A stretch of DNA of 64,000 nt from Chryseobacterium panacisoli (GCF_008274625.1 NZ_VTRU01000001.1:372001-436000), one strand, 5' to 3'; shown: positions 1-9,367, counted from the stretch's first letter. Numbers and translations: made by a program. The notes: generated from the letters alone by a model not told the origin.

Positions 1-687
<687 letters not shown>

Positions 688-731
688 TCCAATTTCATCA
701 GTAAAAATATGATCAAATGAATAGGTTAGCA

Positions 732-1802
732 ATGAAAAATAAGACAATAAAATATATAAGTTTAATCACCTTAATTTTAGTCTCCAATTTTTTTGTTAAA
801 GCACAAAATAAGGTGACACAAAAACCAATTACTATTGCGTCACAAGGCAATTTCTCAGCCGGAGGTTCGGTTATCAAAAGTGAAGGCGTTTTCGATCCGT
901 TAAAACCATGGAATGTGTCTCAAGGAGGGCAAACAAGACACGGAGATCACGCTGATGTTTTTTACCAAATTTCTGTCAAATCTAAAAAACTTTCGATGAT
1001 TTTCCTGCACGGTTACGGACAGTCTAGACGAAGCTGGCAGACCACAGCGGATGGAAGAGAAGGTTTTTCCAATATTTTTTTAAGAAAAGGTTATAGTGTC
1101 TATCTGGTTGATCAACCAGGTCGTGGAGAGGCCGGGCAAACTACAAAACCCGGACAAATTAGCGGTACGCCAGATGACCAGACTTGGTTTACCCAATTTC
1201 GAATTGGTCTATATCCCAAATTCAATGAAGGAGTTCAGTTTCCAAAAGACAGCACTTCTATGGATCAATTTTTCCGTATGATGACACCTAATACAGGAAA
1301 TATAGATGAAGCAACGATTGTTAATGCAATGTCTTCGGTTATGGATAAATCCGGAAACGGAATTCTTTTCACACATTCGGCAGGAGGTTCACCCGGATGG
1401 AAAACAGCCATTAAAAATGAAAAAATTAAAGCTGTCGTTGCCTATGAACCCGGAGGATTCACATTTCCGGAAGGTGAAGAACCAGAAGGAAACCGAGGAG
1501 GAAAGGGTGTTCCGATGAACGAATTTATGAAACTGACTAAAATTCCCATTGTAGTTTACTATGGGGATTATATTCCAACTGAAGAAACTAATGCAGCATC
1601 ATTAAATTTTTGGAAAAACGTTCTTACGACAGCAAGACAATGGGCAAAAATCGTAAATAGTCACGGTGGAGATGTTACTATTGTTCATCTTCCTGAACTG
1701 GGCATTAAGGGGAATACCCATTTTCTAATGTCTGATTTGAATAATGTAGAAGTTGCAGAGCTCTTATCAAAATGGCTGAAGGAGAAAGGTTTGGATAAGT
1801 AA
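732..1802 (+). CDS. secreted alpha/beta hydrolase
   Basis: The product is an exported alpha/beta-hydrolase-fold enzyme of about 356 residues. I chose the ATG at 732 rather than the one at 717 because it gives a clean signal peptide (MKNKT, hydrophobic core, cleavage after VKAQ). The oxyanion region is FLHGYGQSRRSW, followed by DQPGRGEAG. The nucleophile elbow is HSAGGS, a variant of GxSxG, and a His follows near the C terminus in GNTHFLM. Proteins of this type in Bacteroidota are annotated only as alpha/beta hydrolases, so esterase or lactonase activity is inference. It starts 44 bases after the reductase and precedes a flavodoxin on the same strand. Confidence 0.85.
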   Translation: MKNKTIKYISLITLILVSNFFVKAQNKVTQKPITIASQGNFSAGGSVIKSEGVFDPLKPWNVSQGGQTRHGDHADVFYQISVKSKKLSMIFLHGYGQSRRSWQTTADGREGFSNIFLRKGYSVYLVDQPGRGEAGQTTKPGQISGTPDDQTWFTQFRIGLYPKFNEGVQFPKDSTSMDQFFRMMTPNTGNIDEATIVNAMSSVMDKSGNGILFTHSAGGSPGWKTAIKNEKIKAVVAYEPGGFTFPEGEEPEGNRGGKGVPMNEFMKLTKIPIVVYYGDYIPTEETNAASLNFWKNVLTTARQWAKIVNSHGGDVTIVHLPELGIKGNTHFLMSDLNNVEVAELLSKWLKEKGLDK

Positions 1803-1826
1803 TATTGATTAAACAATAATTGATAT

Positions 1827-2456
1827 ATGGAAAAGTTGAAAAATTTTGGCGTATGGTTTTGTGCAATACTTCTACTATTATCATCTTGCTCAAAAGCTCA
1901 GAAATCAATATCTGAAGAAAAGGAAATGCTGAAAGACAAAAATGTATTGATTGTTTATCTATCACGAACAAAAAATACAAAAACAATTGCCGACATCATT
2001 CATCAAAATATTGGTGGAACCTTAATTGAGTTGGCATTACAGAATCCTTATCCCAAAGATTACAAAGCAATTGTAGATCAGGTGGCGAAGGAAAATGAAA
2101 CCAATTTTTTACCTCCGCTTAAAACAAAGATTGAAAATATTGAAAAATATGACGTGATCTTCTTAGGGTTTCCAACCTGGGGAATGCAGTTACCACCTCC
2201 GATGAAAAGTTTTTTGAGCCGGAATAATTTTAAAGGAAAAACAATTATTCCTTTTAATACCAATGCTGGCTACGGGATTGGAAGCAGCTTTGAAACTGTG
2301 AAAGAGCTAAGTCCTGAAAGCAGAATATTAGAAGGTTTTACGATTAAAGGAGGAGTTGAACGGGATGGAATTTTATTCGTAATGGAAGGAAAGAAGAAAG
2401 TTGAAGCGGAAAAGAAAGTGAAAGAATGGCTGAATAAAATCGGGATGTCAAAATAG
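1827..2456 (+). CDS. flavodoxin-family lipoprotein
   Basis: This is a flavodoxin-like FMN-binding protein anchored as a lipoprotein. The N terminus is a lipoprotein signal with lipobox LSSC at about residues 18-21. The FMN phosphate-binding loop is modified to YLSRTKNTKTIA, matching the short T/S-rich loop of Flavodoxin_4-type proteins. FLGFPTWGMQLPPPM matches the segment that wraps the isoalloxazine ring. At 209 residues it is longer than a classic 150-170 residue flavodoxin. It lies between a hydrolase and a carboxymuconolactone decarboxylase, so it may serve as an extracytoplasmic reductant for that cluster; this role is inferred from position only. Confidence 0.85.
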   Translation: MEKLKNFGVWFCAILLLLSSCSKAQKSISEEKEMLKDKNVLIVYLSRTKNTKTIADIIHQNIGGTLIELALQNPYPKDYKAIVDQVAKENETNFLPPLKTKIENIEKYDVIFLGFPTWGMQLPPPMKSFLSRNNFKGKTIIPFNTNAGYGIGSSFETVKELSPESRILEGFTIKGGVERDGILFVMEGKKKVEAEKKVKEWLNKIGMSK

Positions 2457-2488
2457 CATAATTATAATAATTTTTAAAAGTAAAAAGA

Positions 2489-3232
2489 ATGAGACAACTG
2501 AAATATTTGGGTTTTATAGCAGTATTAATGTGTGTTTCACTATTTACAAATACCATAAACGCACAAAAAATGACAAGCTCCAATTCGCAGCTAAGCGAAA
2601 AAGATAAAAACATCATCATCATTTCTTCATTTACGGCACAAGGTAAATTAGAGGAATTAAAAGCAAGTTTAAATAAAGGTCTGGATGCAGGATTAACAAT
2701 CAATGAAATAAAAGAAATTTTGGTACATACTTATGCTTATTGTGGTTTTCCGAGAAGCATAAGAGGTTTACAGACTTTTATGGAAGTTCTTGATGAAAGG
2801 AAGGCAAAAGGAATTAATGATATTGTTGGAAAAGAAGCTTCTATTGTTGAGAGTGAAAACAACAAGTATGAACGTGGAAAGGAAATTCTTGGTCAACTTA
2901 CTACCCAAACAAAGCAACCAGACAAACTTTCGGGCTATTCAGCATTTGCTCCGACAATAGATACATTTCTAAAAGAACATCTATTTGCTGATATTTTCGA
3001 GAGAGATCTTTTGACTTATGCGCAAAGAGAACTGGTGACGATTTCTGTAATCAGTGCTATTGGTAATGCAGAACCAATGTTGCAATCTCATCTAGGCATT
3101 TCACTAAACGTTGGTTGGTCACCACCGCAGTTGAACGAGTTTGTTACTGTTATCAGCTCTACCGTTAGTATTGAAAAATCAAATGCAGCAAAAATGGTTT
3201 TAAATCAGGTTTTAAAAAATAAATCTAAATAA
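2489..3232 (+). CDS. tandem carboxymuconolactone decarboxylase family protein
   Basis: The protein has an N-terminal signal peptide ending near INAQ and two CMD/AhpD-like helical domains, at roughly residues 45-105 and 140-235. The first carries EILVHTYAYCGFPRS, the usual active-site helix, with one Cys where AhpD has a CxxC pair. The second has RELVTISVISAIGNAEPML and no Cys at that place. CMD proteins are decarboxylases or alkylhydroperoxidase-like enzymes; the single Cys argues against classic AhpD chemistry. It is 32 bases downstream of the flavodoxin gene and 17 bases upstream of the next hydrolase, so the run is likely an operon. Confidence 0.85.
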   Translation: MRQLKYLGFIAVLMCVSLFTNTINAQKMTSSNSQLSEKDKNIIIISSFTAQGKLEELKASLNKGLDAGLTINEIKEILVHTYAYCGFPRSIRGLQTFMEVLDERKAKGINDIVGKEASIVESENNKYERGKEILGQLTTQTKQPDKLSGYSAFAPTIDTFLKEHLFADIFERDLLTYAQRELVTISVISAIGNAEPMLQSHLGISLNVGWSPPQLNEFVTVISSTVSIEKSNAAKMVLNQVLKNKSK

Positions 3233-3249
3233 GCCATAAAAATAAAAAA

Positions 3250-4341
3250 ATGAAAAAGATAACAATATCAATAATAGCATTCATCCTGATTGCTACAAGC
3301 GTTAGTATTCATGCCCAAACGAAAAAAAATAGTCAATCAAAAATGGGAAAAATTGAAGTAATCAAACGTAATAATCCTTTCGGATTGGTTTATGATGGTG
3401 CAATCACAGAAAATACAACAGGAAAAGTAAATATTCATCCTGTAAAGTATAAATTGAATGGAATTGAAATTGCAGCCAATGTTTACACTCCTGCAAATTA
3501 TGACTCTTCAAAAAAATATGCAGCAATCACTGTTGCACACCCAAACGGAGGTGTTAAGGAACAGACTGCGGGACTTTATGCACAACGCTTAGCGGAAGCG
3601 GGCTATATTACAATTGCTGCAGATGCATCTTACCAGGGAGCAAGTGGGGGAGAACCTCGTCACACAGATAAGCCTGTTTATAGAACAGAAGACATTCACG
3701 GAATGGCAGATTTTATTTCACAATATCCCGGAGTTGATACCAATCGAATAGGCGCATTCGGTATCTGTGGCGGCGGTGGCTATACTTTGAAGGCGACTCA
3801 GTCTGACAAAAGATTTAAAGCAGTTGCTACTTTAAGTATGTTTAACTCCGGTGAAGTACGAAGAAACGGATTTCAAAATTCGGGATTAAAAACAATCCAG
3901 GAACGATTGAAACAAGCTTCTGACGCAAGAGCTCAGGAAGCTGCAGGTGGTGAAATTCTTTATTCCGGTGTTGCAAGCATTACCGATGAAGAAATTAAAA
4001 AGATCAGTACAGATCTTTATCGTGAAGGATATATTTATTACTACAGAACCAATGCACATCCCAATTCAACATTTTTATATCCGACCAGTAATTTAATGGA
4101 TTTAATGACCTGGGATGCTGTAGAAAATATGGATTTGATCAATCAACCTTTATTGATGATGACTGGCAGTAAAGCAGATACAAAATATATGACAGATGAA
4201 GCATTTCTAAAAGCGGTAAATGCAAAAGAAAAAGAATTGTTCATTATTGACGGTGCAACGCATATCCAAACTTATTGGAGACTAGAATATGTAGAAAAAG
4301 CAATGCATAAACTAACTGAATTCTTTGAAAAAAATTTATAA
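3250..4341 (+). CDS. secreted dienelactone hydrolase-like alpha/beta hydrolase
   Basis: An exported alpha/beta hydrolase of 363 residues with a signal peptide ending near IHAQ. The nucleophile elbow reads FGICGGGGY, so the usual serine is a cysteine, as in dienelactone hydrolases. Candidate acid and base are the Asp in TGSKADTKYMTDE and the His in DGATHIQTYW. The preceding strand carries VAHPNGGVKEQ. Related proteins are often annotated as YcjY/DLH-like hydrolases. Its place beside a CMD protein suggests action on a ring-cleavage or lactone intermediate, which is inference. No terminator separates it from the genes on either side. Confidence 0.85.
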   Translation: MKKITISIIAFILIATSVSIHAQTKKNSQSKMGKIEVIKRNNPFGLVYDGAITENTTGKVNIHPVKYKLNGIEIAANVYTPANYDSSKKYAAITVAHPNGGVKEQTAGLYAQRLAEAGYITIAADASYQGASGGEPRHTDKPVYRTEDIHGMADFISQYPGVDTNRIGAFGICGGGGYTLKATQSDKRFKAVATLSMFNSGEVRRNGFQNSGLKTIQERLKQASDARAQEAAGGEILYSGVASITDEEIKKISTDLYREGYIYYYRTNAHPNSTFLYPTSNLMDLMTWDAVENMDLINQPLLMMTGSKADTKYMTDEAFLKAVNAKEKELFIIDGATHIQTYWRLEYVEKAMHKLTEFFEKNL

Positions 4342-4363
4342 CCAATATAAGTTCTAATATAAA

Positions 4364-4822
4364 ATGAAACAAGCAGTTGTATTATTTCTATCAGTGTTAT
4401 TGTTATCAAGCTGTTGTACTAAGTCTATATTAGAAGTTGGAAAGACTTACATTTTTCCAAAAGGTGAAAAAGTTACCAATAAAAATTTTACAGGTAACGT
4501 CTGGCTGCAAATGCTGGCCCAGGATGAGCAAATGAGTATAGGTAATGTAACTTTTGAACCAGGAGCAAGAACCAAGTGGCATTTGCATCCTGGAGGGCAG
4601 ATTATACTTGTAACTGAAGGTATTGGATATTATCAAGAAAAAGGTCAATTGAAAAAAGTATTGCATAAAGGCGATGTTATAAAATGTCCACCAAATGTTG
4701 AACATTGGCATGGAGCAAGTCCAAGCAGTCATCTTGTTCATTTGGCAATTTCAAATAATGGCAAAGGCGCAGTAATGTGGTTAAAACCTGTAACTGATAC
4801 TGAATATCATAAAGGTGATTGA
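4364..4822 (+). CDS. cupin-domain lipoprotein
   Basis: A small cupin of 152 residues with a lipoprotein signal; the lipobox is LLSSCC, with adjacent cysteines. Cupin motif 1 is FEPGARTKWHLHPGGQIILV and motif 2 is KCPPNVEHWHGASP, giving the expected His/Gln/His metal ligands. Such single-domain cupins often accompany CMD proteins, as (R)-mandelonitrile-lyase-like or quercetinase-like enzymes; which applies here cannot be decided. It is the last gene of the co-directional 1-4822 cluster, 22 bases after the dienelactone hydrolase-like gene. Confidence 0.85.
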   Translation: MKQAVVLFLSVLLLSSCCTKSILEVGKTYIFPKGEKVTNKNFTGNVWLQMLAQDEQMSIGNVTFEPGARTKWHLHPGGQIILVTEGIGYYQEKGQLKKVLHKGDVIKCPPNVEHWHGASPSSHLVHLAISNNGKGAVMWLKPVTDTEYHKGD

Positions 4823-4954
4823 AAAGCAAATACTATATTCAATTTAACATAATATAAATTATAGGATATTTAATTTGCTATTCAAAAGAGTGTACTAACC
4901 ACTCCAGAATCACTTATATTTTAATTTTTCCTTCCAGATATCCATTAACGGATT

Positions 4955-5240
4955 CTAAGAACTCTTCTTAGTCATAAACCGATCCAGAAAATCTTCCAGG
5001 TAACCTTCATTTTCAATCTCCTGAAAAATAAACTTCGTGATCTGTGCTGTAAATCGTCTGTACGTTTTAAACAGCGTGAAAAAACAGTCTCTGAAAAAAA
5101 TTGCCCATATGGCAATTCATGGTCAGAAAAATAATGTTCAGATATATCCCAATCTCTGTCATAAAGATGATGTCCGAAACTAATACTTCGCCAGTTCTCG
5201 GCAAAATTTTTGTCAGCCCGTGCAGCGTCTGTATTTCCTC
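4955..5240 (-). pseudogene. decayed gene, frameshifted, family not recognised
   Basis: The minus strand reads a clear protein-like segment (NFAENWRSISFGHHLYDRDW, then HELPYGQFF) that shifts frame near a T-run at about 5100. It then continues as ITKFIFQEIENEGYLEDFLD and ends at TAG (4955). No start codon remains and the upstream end is lost in AT-rich sequence. The composition is protein-like in both halves, so I read it as a broken C-terminal remnant. I do not recognise the family. It explains most of the 600-base gap between the cupin and VOC genes. Confidence 0.5.
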
Positions 5241-5424
5241 CTAACTTTTGATTTTCTTTATAATACTCTCATTCACGGCTATAATTTATTTTCCCGCATA
5301 TATTATGTTAAATTAAAATTATTAAAGAGTCCCTCTTTTGATTTAAAAAATACAAAATATTGCCACATGACAGTTTTTATAATACCAAAACAGATTACCT
5401 TTATCTTAACCAAAAAAATATAAT

Positions 5425-5820
5425 ATGAAACCTAAAATGATCTGGGCCAATCTGGCTGTAGCCAACCTTGAACGCACACAGAAATTTTATACAGAGCTGG
5501 GATTCAGGCCCAATAACCCGCACAGCTCTAATGAATTGGTAAGTTTTTTTGCTGGTGACAATGAATTTGTCATTCACTTTTTCTTAAAAAATATCATCGA
5601 AAGAAATTTAAGAACAATAAAATTTGGAGACCCTCAAAGTTCCAATGAAATCATTTTCACCCTCTCTGCTGAAAATAAAGAACAGGTAGATGATTGGGCT
5701 CAAGAGGTAAAAAATGCCGGAGGAACTATTGTTTCAGAACCTGAAAGTTTTGGAGAAAACTATTACGGGTTTGTTTTTGCAGATCCTGATGGACACAAGT
5801 TTAATGTATTTTTCATGTAG
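5425..5820 (+). CDS. VOC (glyoxalase/bleomycin-resistance) superfamily protein
   Basis: A single-domain VOC protein of 131 residues with two beta-alpha-beta-beta-beta modules. MIWANLAVANLERTQKFYTELGF is the typical N-terminal module, here with Asn-Leu in place of the first metal His. GENYYGFVFADPDGHKFNVFF is the typical C-terminal module. Family members are metal-dependent lyases or dioxygenases, or bind antibiotics without catalysis; the lost first ligand favours a binding or non-classical role. It stands alone between a decayed gene and the SRA-HNH nuclease. Confidence 0.85.
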   Translation: MKPKMIWANLAVANLERTQKFYTELGFRPNNPHSSNELVSFFAGDNEFVIHFFLKNIIERNLRTIKFGDPQSSNEIIFTLSAENKEQVDDWAQEVKNAGGTIVSEPESFGENYYGFVFADPDGHKFNVFFM

Positions 5821-6028
5821 AATCAAAAGATATTTTTTGTATTTCGTTTTCACTTATAATAAAGTGATCAACTATTACCAGATAATTGTGATATTTTATT
5901 CCGGGAACGTTTTGCCCGTATATCTACTCTATTTCCAGTAAGATAGCATAGTTCCTGCTTTTAAAAACACGGCTTATTTGGACGTTTTATTGCTTCTGTT
6001 ATTTTATAGATGTTGATTTCGATTAAAA

Positions 6029-6049
6029 ACATATTAGAGACTAATATGT
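6029..6049. promoter_or_regulatory. perfect palindrome upstream of SRA-HNH gene
   Basis: ACATATTAG - AGA - CTAATATGT is a perfect 9-base inverted repeat with a 3-base spacer, lying 59 bases upstream of the minus-7 box of the nuclease gene. Its size and symmetry fit a dimeric repressor site such as the controller proteins of restriction genes, but no regulator gene is adjacent. Confidence 0.5.
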
Positions 6050-6107
6050 TGACAAATAAAATATTCTAAAACAAATCACTAAAAGCTATTTTTTTTCGCT
6101 AAAATCA

Positions 6108-6115
6108 TATATTTG
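6108..6115 (+). promoter_or_regulatory. minus-7 box of SRA-HNH gene
   Basis: TATATTTG matches the Bacteroidota sigma-A minus-7 consensus TAnnTTTG. It is 19 bases upstream of the GTG start, leaving a short leader. No convincing minus-33 TTG is seen. Confidence 0.55.
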
Positions 6116-6134
6116 CTGGTAAACAAAAATAACT

Positions 6135-7010
6135 GTGAGTAAACCTATTCTATTTGGTGAGATTGAAGACATTGAAGAAGGATATCATTTTAATAATAGA
6201 AAAGAAATGATGCCAACAAGCTTTCATAGAAATTGGGGAGCAGGAATTGACGGAAATTCTAAAGAAGGTACCGCTGCAATTGTTCTTTCTGGAGGATATG
6301 AAGATGATTTAGATTTTGGAGAAGAAATCGTTTATACGGGTGCGGGCGGAAATGATAGCAATACTGGAAAACAAGTAAGAGATCAAACATGGGAAAAAGG
6401 AAATGCAGGGCTTCTCATAAGTATGGATCAAGGATTACCCGTAAGAGTTATTCGCGGATCAACACATAAATCCGAATTCTCGCCTAAAAAAGGTTATTCT
6501 TATGCTGGATTATATAGTGTTGTTGATGCTTGGGAAGAAACTGGTAAAAGCGGTTTCAAAATTTGTAGGTTTCGCTTAGAATATTCAGGTAATAATCAGC
6601 ATAAAAAAACAATACATCAAATTGAATTAGACTATTCTGAAAAAATAAAAAAAAGAATAGAAAGTACTGTTTTAAGGATTGTGCGAGATACTAAAGTAGC
6701 ATGGCAGATAAAAAGATTATATGATTTTAAATGCCAAGTTTGTCAGATTTCTATTCCAACCAAATTAGGTCATTATGCAGAAGGCGCCCATATCAAACCT
6801 TTAGGCAAACCTCATGATGGAGATGATAATCCTAATAATCTTATTTGTCTTTGTCCTAATCATCATATCATGTTTGATAAAGGTGTATTTTCAATTAAAG
6901 ATGACTTACAATTAATTGGTTGTTTATCCGGAAAACTAACAATTAATGATAATCATACATTGAATCTTTCAAATCTACAATACCACCGTCAAACGCATGG
7001 TTTCGAATAA
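6135..7010 (+). CDS. SRA/YDG-HNH modification-dependent endonuclease
   Basis: The protein of 291 residues joins an N-terminal YDG/SRA base-reading domain (about 1-150, with FHRNWGAGIDG, IVLSGGYEDD and YTGAGGND) to a C-terminal HNH nuclease (about 195-250). The HNH has C200-x2-C203, EGAHIKPL, the Asn-rich DNPNNLICLCP loop and NHHIMFDKG. This architecture is known for type IV-like enzymes that cut DNA carrying modified cytosine, so an anti-phage or anti-foreign-DNA role is well founded though untested. GTG is the start: no upstream ATG in frame, and the SRA domain begins at once. No methylase gene is adjacent, as expected for a modification-dependent enzyme. Confidence 0.92.
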   Translation: MSKPILFGEIEDIEEGYHFNNRKEMMPTSFHRNWGAGIDGNSKEGTAAIVLSGGYEDDLDFGEEIVYTGAGGNDSNTGKQVRDQTWEKGNAGLLISMDQGLPVRVIRGSTHKSEFSPKKGYSYAGLYSVVDAWEETGKSGFKICRFRLEYSGNNQHKKTIHQIELDYSEKIKKRIESTVLRIVRDTKVAWQIKRLYDFKCQVCQISIPTKLGHYAEGAHIKPLGKPHDGDDNPNNLICLCPNHHIMFDKGVFSIKDDLQLIGCLSGKLTINDNHTLNLSNLQYHRQTHGFE

Positions 7011-7018
7011 AACATTTG

Positions 7019-7054
7019 CCTCTCAGAAATAATATTATGAGAGGTTTTTTATTT
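7019..7054 (+). terminator. intrinsic terminator after SRA-HNH gene
   Basis: CCTCTCA ... TGAGAGG followed by six T, 9 bases after the stop codon. It lies between convergent genes and may act on the opposite strand too. Confidence 0.8.
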
Positions 7055-7058
7055 AGAT

Positions 7059-7841
7059 TTATCCATTCATTCCCAGGTTATTATATATCTGCACCTGCCA
7101 TATTCCCAGTATTTCTTTAAGCATTACAAAAGTAAATGCAGCATTATAACTATTGGGAAAGATCGTTATTTCGGTGTTTATAAAATCTGATGCCTGCGGA
7201 ATAGGTTTTAATCCGAATGTCTGAAACAGAGCAACAGATCTTTTCATATGAAAACCCGAAGTAACCAGATAAACACTTGTAGGAGCCATCTTTTTCACAA
7301 TCGGACTTGAGAATTTTGCATTCTGATACGTATTCATACTTTTATCTTCCTTTATAATATCAAAATCTGATACGCCCATTTTTTTAAAGTTTTCACTGAA
7401 TAATTCTGCTTCACTTGTATGCCCTTTTCCCTTTCCGGAAATGATTATTTTACATGGTATATTATTTTTCTTGAATTCATGATACAATTGATAAGCTGTA
7501 ACGATTCTGGAAAAAGACATCGTATGCAGTTTTTCAGTATTGTTAATATCTACAACTCCACCTCCTAATACAACAATAACGGGATTCTGACCCGCTGCGT
7601 TCTTCATCTCAGAAGTATTGACGTAGCTTTTCTGCAGATATCCTGAGATGAGTTTCCCTAGAAAACCATTTCCTATAAAGATGATCATTAAGACTACCAA
7701 TACACCAATTCCTATTCTCAGATTTTTGCGTTTATTTTTTCTTTTCAGAAGAGCGATTATTACTACCGCAAGAAATAATAAGAAATAAGGTTCTGCAAAA
7801 AGCTGTAAAACACGAAATAATAGGTCTAGTAAAAACTTCAT
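7059..7841 (-). CDS. YdcF/SanA-like DUF218 envelope protein
   Basis: A 260-residue membrane protein of the DUF218 (YdcF/ElyC/SanA) family. Two hydrophobic segments lie at about 15-32 and 41-62. The DUF218 domain shows VIVVLGGGVVD, the central IIISGKGKG and EAELFSENFKKMGV, then MNTYQNAKFSSPIVKK and YLVTSGFHMKRSVALF, all typical. Family members act in envelope biogenesis, for example E. coli ElyC in peptidoglycan precursor metabolism, but the chemistry is not settled. The minus strand places it convergent with the nuclease gene and divergent from the AraC regulator; a TACCTTTG minus-7 box lies 36 bases upstream. Confidence 0.88.
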   Translation of the reverse strand: MKFLLDLLFRVLQLFAEPYFLLFLAVVIIALLKRKNKRKNLRIGIGVLVVLMIIFIGNGFLGKLISGYLQKSYVNTSEMKNAAGQNPVIVVLGGGVVDINNTEKLHTMSFSRIVTAYQLYHEFKKNNIPCKIIISGKGKGHTSEAELFSENFKKMGVSDFDIIKEDKSMNTYQNAKFSSPIVKKMAPTSVYLVTSGFHMKRSVALFQTFGLKPIPQASDFINTEITIFPNSYNAAFTFVMLKEILGIWQVQIYNNLGMNG

Positions 7842-7876
7842 ATAATATTGATTAATGTATAGAAAACATCGGATTA

Positions 7877-7884
7877 CAAAGGTA
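7877..7884 (-). promoter_or_regulatory. minus-7 box of DUF218 gene
   Basis: On the minus strand TACCTTTG matches TAnnTTTG, 36 bases upstream of the ATG at 7841. Confidence 0.5.
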
Positions 7885-7987
7885 GGTATTTTCCTGATGA
7901 CCGCCTTTGCAATACATTTTCAAAGGTTTGTTTGAAGCAATTTCATTTTTTATTTAATAAATTTATAAGTTCAGAATATGAAGTACA

Positions 7988-8800
7988 ATGGATTATCAAA
8001 CATTTCTGCCACAGCCCGATCTGGCTTCTATAATAAAATGCTATTGGACCCTGGACAGTCCTGTGGAAGCCATTCCTCAGATACAAACCATTATTCCGGA
8101 TGGCTGTATGGAAATGATTTTTCATTATGGTGATCTTTACAACCAATATATTGACGGGAAAGCAGTTCTGCAGCCCAGAAGCTGTGTTTTTGGGCAGCTA
8201 ACCGAGCCGTTAAAAATAGAACCGACAGGGATTACCGGTATCTTCTCTGTGCGTTTTCATCATGATGGTTTTATTCCTTTTGCTACCATTCCTATTAAAG
8301 AAATGGATAATCAGGCTGTTTCACTGGAAAAACTCTTCGGAATACAGGGAACTGAATTGGAAAAAAATGTATTACAAACCTCCACCACAGAAGAAAGAAT
8401 ACATATTATAGAAACCTTTTTATTGGAAAGACTTAATAGAGAAACTATTGACAGAATTGTACAGTCTACCGTAGACCTGCTTTTAAATGTTGAAGGAAAA
8501 ATATCCGTAAAAGAACTTTCCAGACAAACGAATATCAACAGAAGACAACTGGAACGCAAATTCTCATCTACTATTGGATTAAGTCCGAAACAACTTTCAA
8601 AAACCATACGGCTTCAAACTACACTCAGACATCTTCTCAATAAAGAATATGTCAGTCTTACAGCGCTCGCCTACGAATCGGAATATTATGATCAGGCTCA
8701 TTTCATCAAAGATTTCAAAGAGTTTACAGGACTCACGCCCAAAGAATTTTACGGAGATGCGCTCCAGATGTCTCTCCTGTTTTACGGAAAAGATTCCTGA
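7988..8800 (+). CDS. AraC-family transcriptional regulator
   Basis: A 270-residue regulator with a DUF6597-like N-terminal sensor domain (about 1-120: YWTLDSPVEAIPQIQTIIPD, then GCMEMIFHYGD) and a C-terminal AraC/XylS double helix-turn-helix (about 165-255: SVKELSRQTNINRRQLERKF, then SEYYDQAHFIKDFKEFTGL and TPKEF). It probably senses a small molecule and regulates a nearby gene. The co-directional DUF6265-like gene begins 66 bases downstream, so that gene or the divergent DUF218 gene are the natural first candidates. Confidence 0.92.
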   Translation: MDYQTFLPQPDLASIIKCYWTLDSPVEAIPQIQTIIPDGCMEMIFHYGDLYNQYIDGKAVLQPRSCVFGQLTEPLKIEPTGITGIFSVRFHHDGFIPFATIPIKEMDNQAVSLEKLFGIQGTELEKNVLQTSTTEERIHIIETFLLERLNRETIDRIVQSTVDLLLNVEGKISVKELSRQTNINRRQLERKFSSTIGLSPKQLSKTIRLQTTLRHLLNKEYVSLTALAYESEYYDQAHFIKDFKEFTGLTPKEFYGDALQMSLLFYGKDS

Positions 8801-8866
8801 TGTCGCATTTTTACAATTTTAAAACCTCACTTATCTTGAACTTTGCTGAAATAAAATAATTAGGCA

Positions 8867-9337
8867 ATGAAAAGAATATTAATCCTTGCAATCGGTTTAT
8901 CCATAGCAGGCAGCTGGGCACAACAACAAAGTGAAACCAAAAAAATTGAATGGCTTCTCGGAACCTGGGAAACCAAAACCTCCAAAGGAAACCTCTACGA
9001 AACCTGGATCCGAAAAAGTAATACAGAATTTCAGGGAAAAAGCTATTATCTGAAACAAAAAGACACTATTCTTTTTGAAACTGTCCGACTGATAGAGAAA
9101 GAAAAAAAATTGCACTACATTGTTTCTGTAAAAAATCAGAACAATGAGCAGTCTGTAGATTTTGCCTCTAAACCGATGAAAGATCCGGCTTCGCTTGTCT
9201 TTGAAAATCTCCAGCATGATTTCCCTCAAACTATCACCTATAAAAAAGTGGGCAGAGATTCTTTATTTGCAGAAATTTCCGGAATTATGAACGGAAAAAT
9301 GGCCAGACAGGCATTTCCTATGAAGAAGATCCAATAA
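8867..9337 (+). CDS. secreted DUF6265-like protein
   Basis: A 156-residue exported protein with a signal peptide ending near SWAQ. IEWLLGTWETKTSKGNLYETW is the conserved opening of DUF6265, a lipocalin-like beta-barrel fold family, and FENLQHDFPQTITYKKVG is its later motif. No enzymatic residues are evident and no function is known; ligand binding is the usual guess. It follows the AraC regulator on the same strand. Confidence 0.8.
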   Translation: MKRILILAIGLSIAGSWAQQQSETKKIEWLLGTWETKTSKGNLYETWIRKSNTEFQGKSYYLKQKDTILFETVRLIEKEKKLHYIVSVKNQNNEQSVDFASKPMKDPASLVFENLQHDFPQTITYKKVGRDSLFAEISGIMNGKMARQAFPMKKIQ

Positions 9338-9344
9338 ATGGTAT

Positions 9345-9367
9345 CCTGTTTATTATAACAGGTTTTT
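9345..9367 (+). terminator. intrinsic terminator after DUF6265-like gene
   Basis: CCTGTT ... AACAGG followed by five T, 7 bases after the stop codon. The stem is short but well placed. Confidence 0.65.

Larger units (their letters stand above)
5821..6134. other. AT-rich intergenic region with palindrome and promoter
   Basis: No gene is visible in these 314 bases. The upstream part carries a weak stem (CACTT / AAGTG near 5850) that may end VOC transcription. The downstream part holds the palindrome and minus-7 box listed separately. Confidence 0.6.

Noticed and set aside
5220..5423. 67-codon ORF upstream of the VOC gene
   Set aside because: AT-rich composition (Phe, Ile, Tyr, Lys), no motif, and it partly overlaps the decayed minus-strand gene; probably noise.
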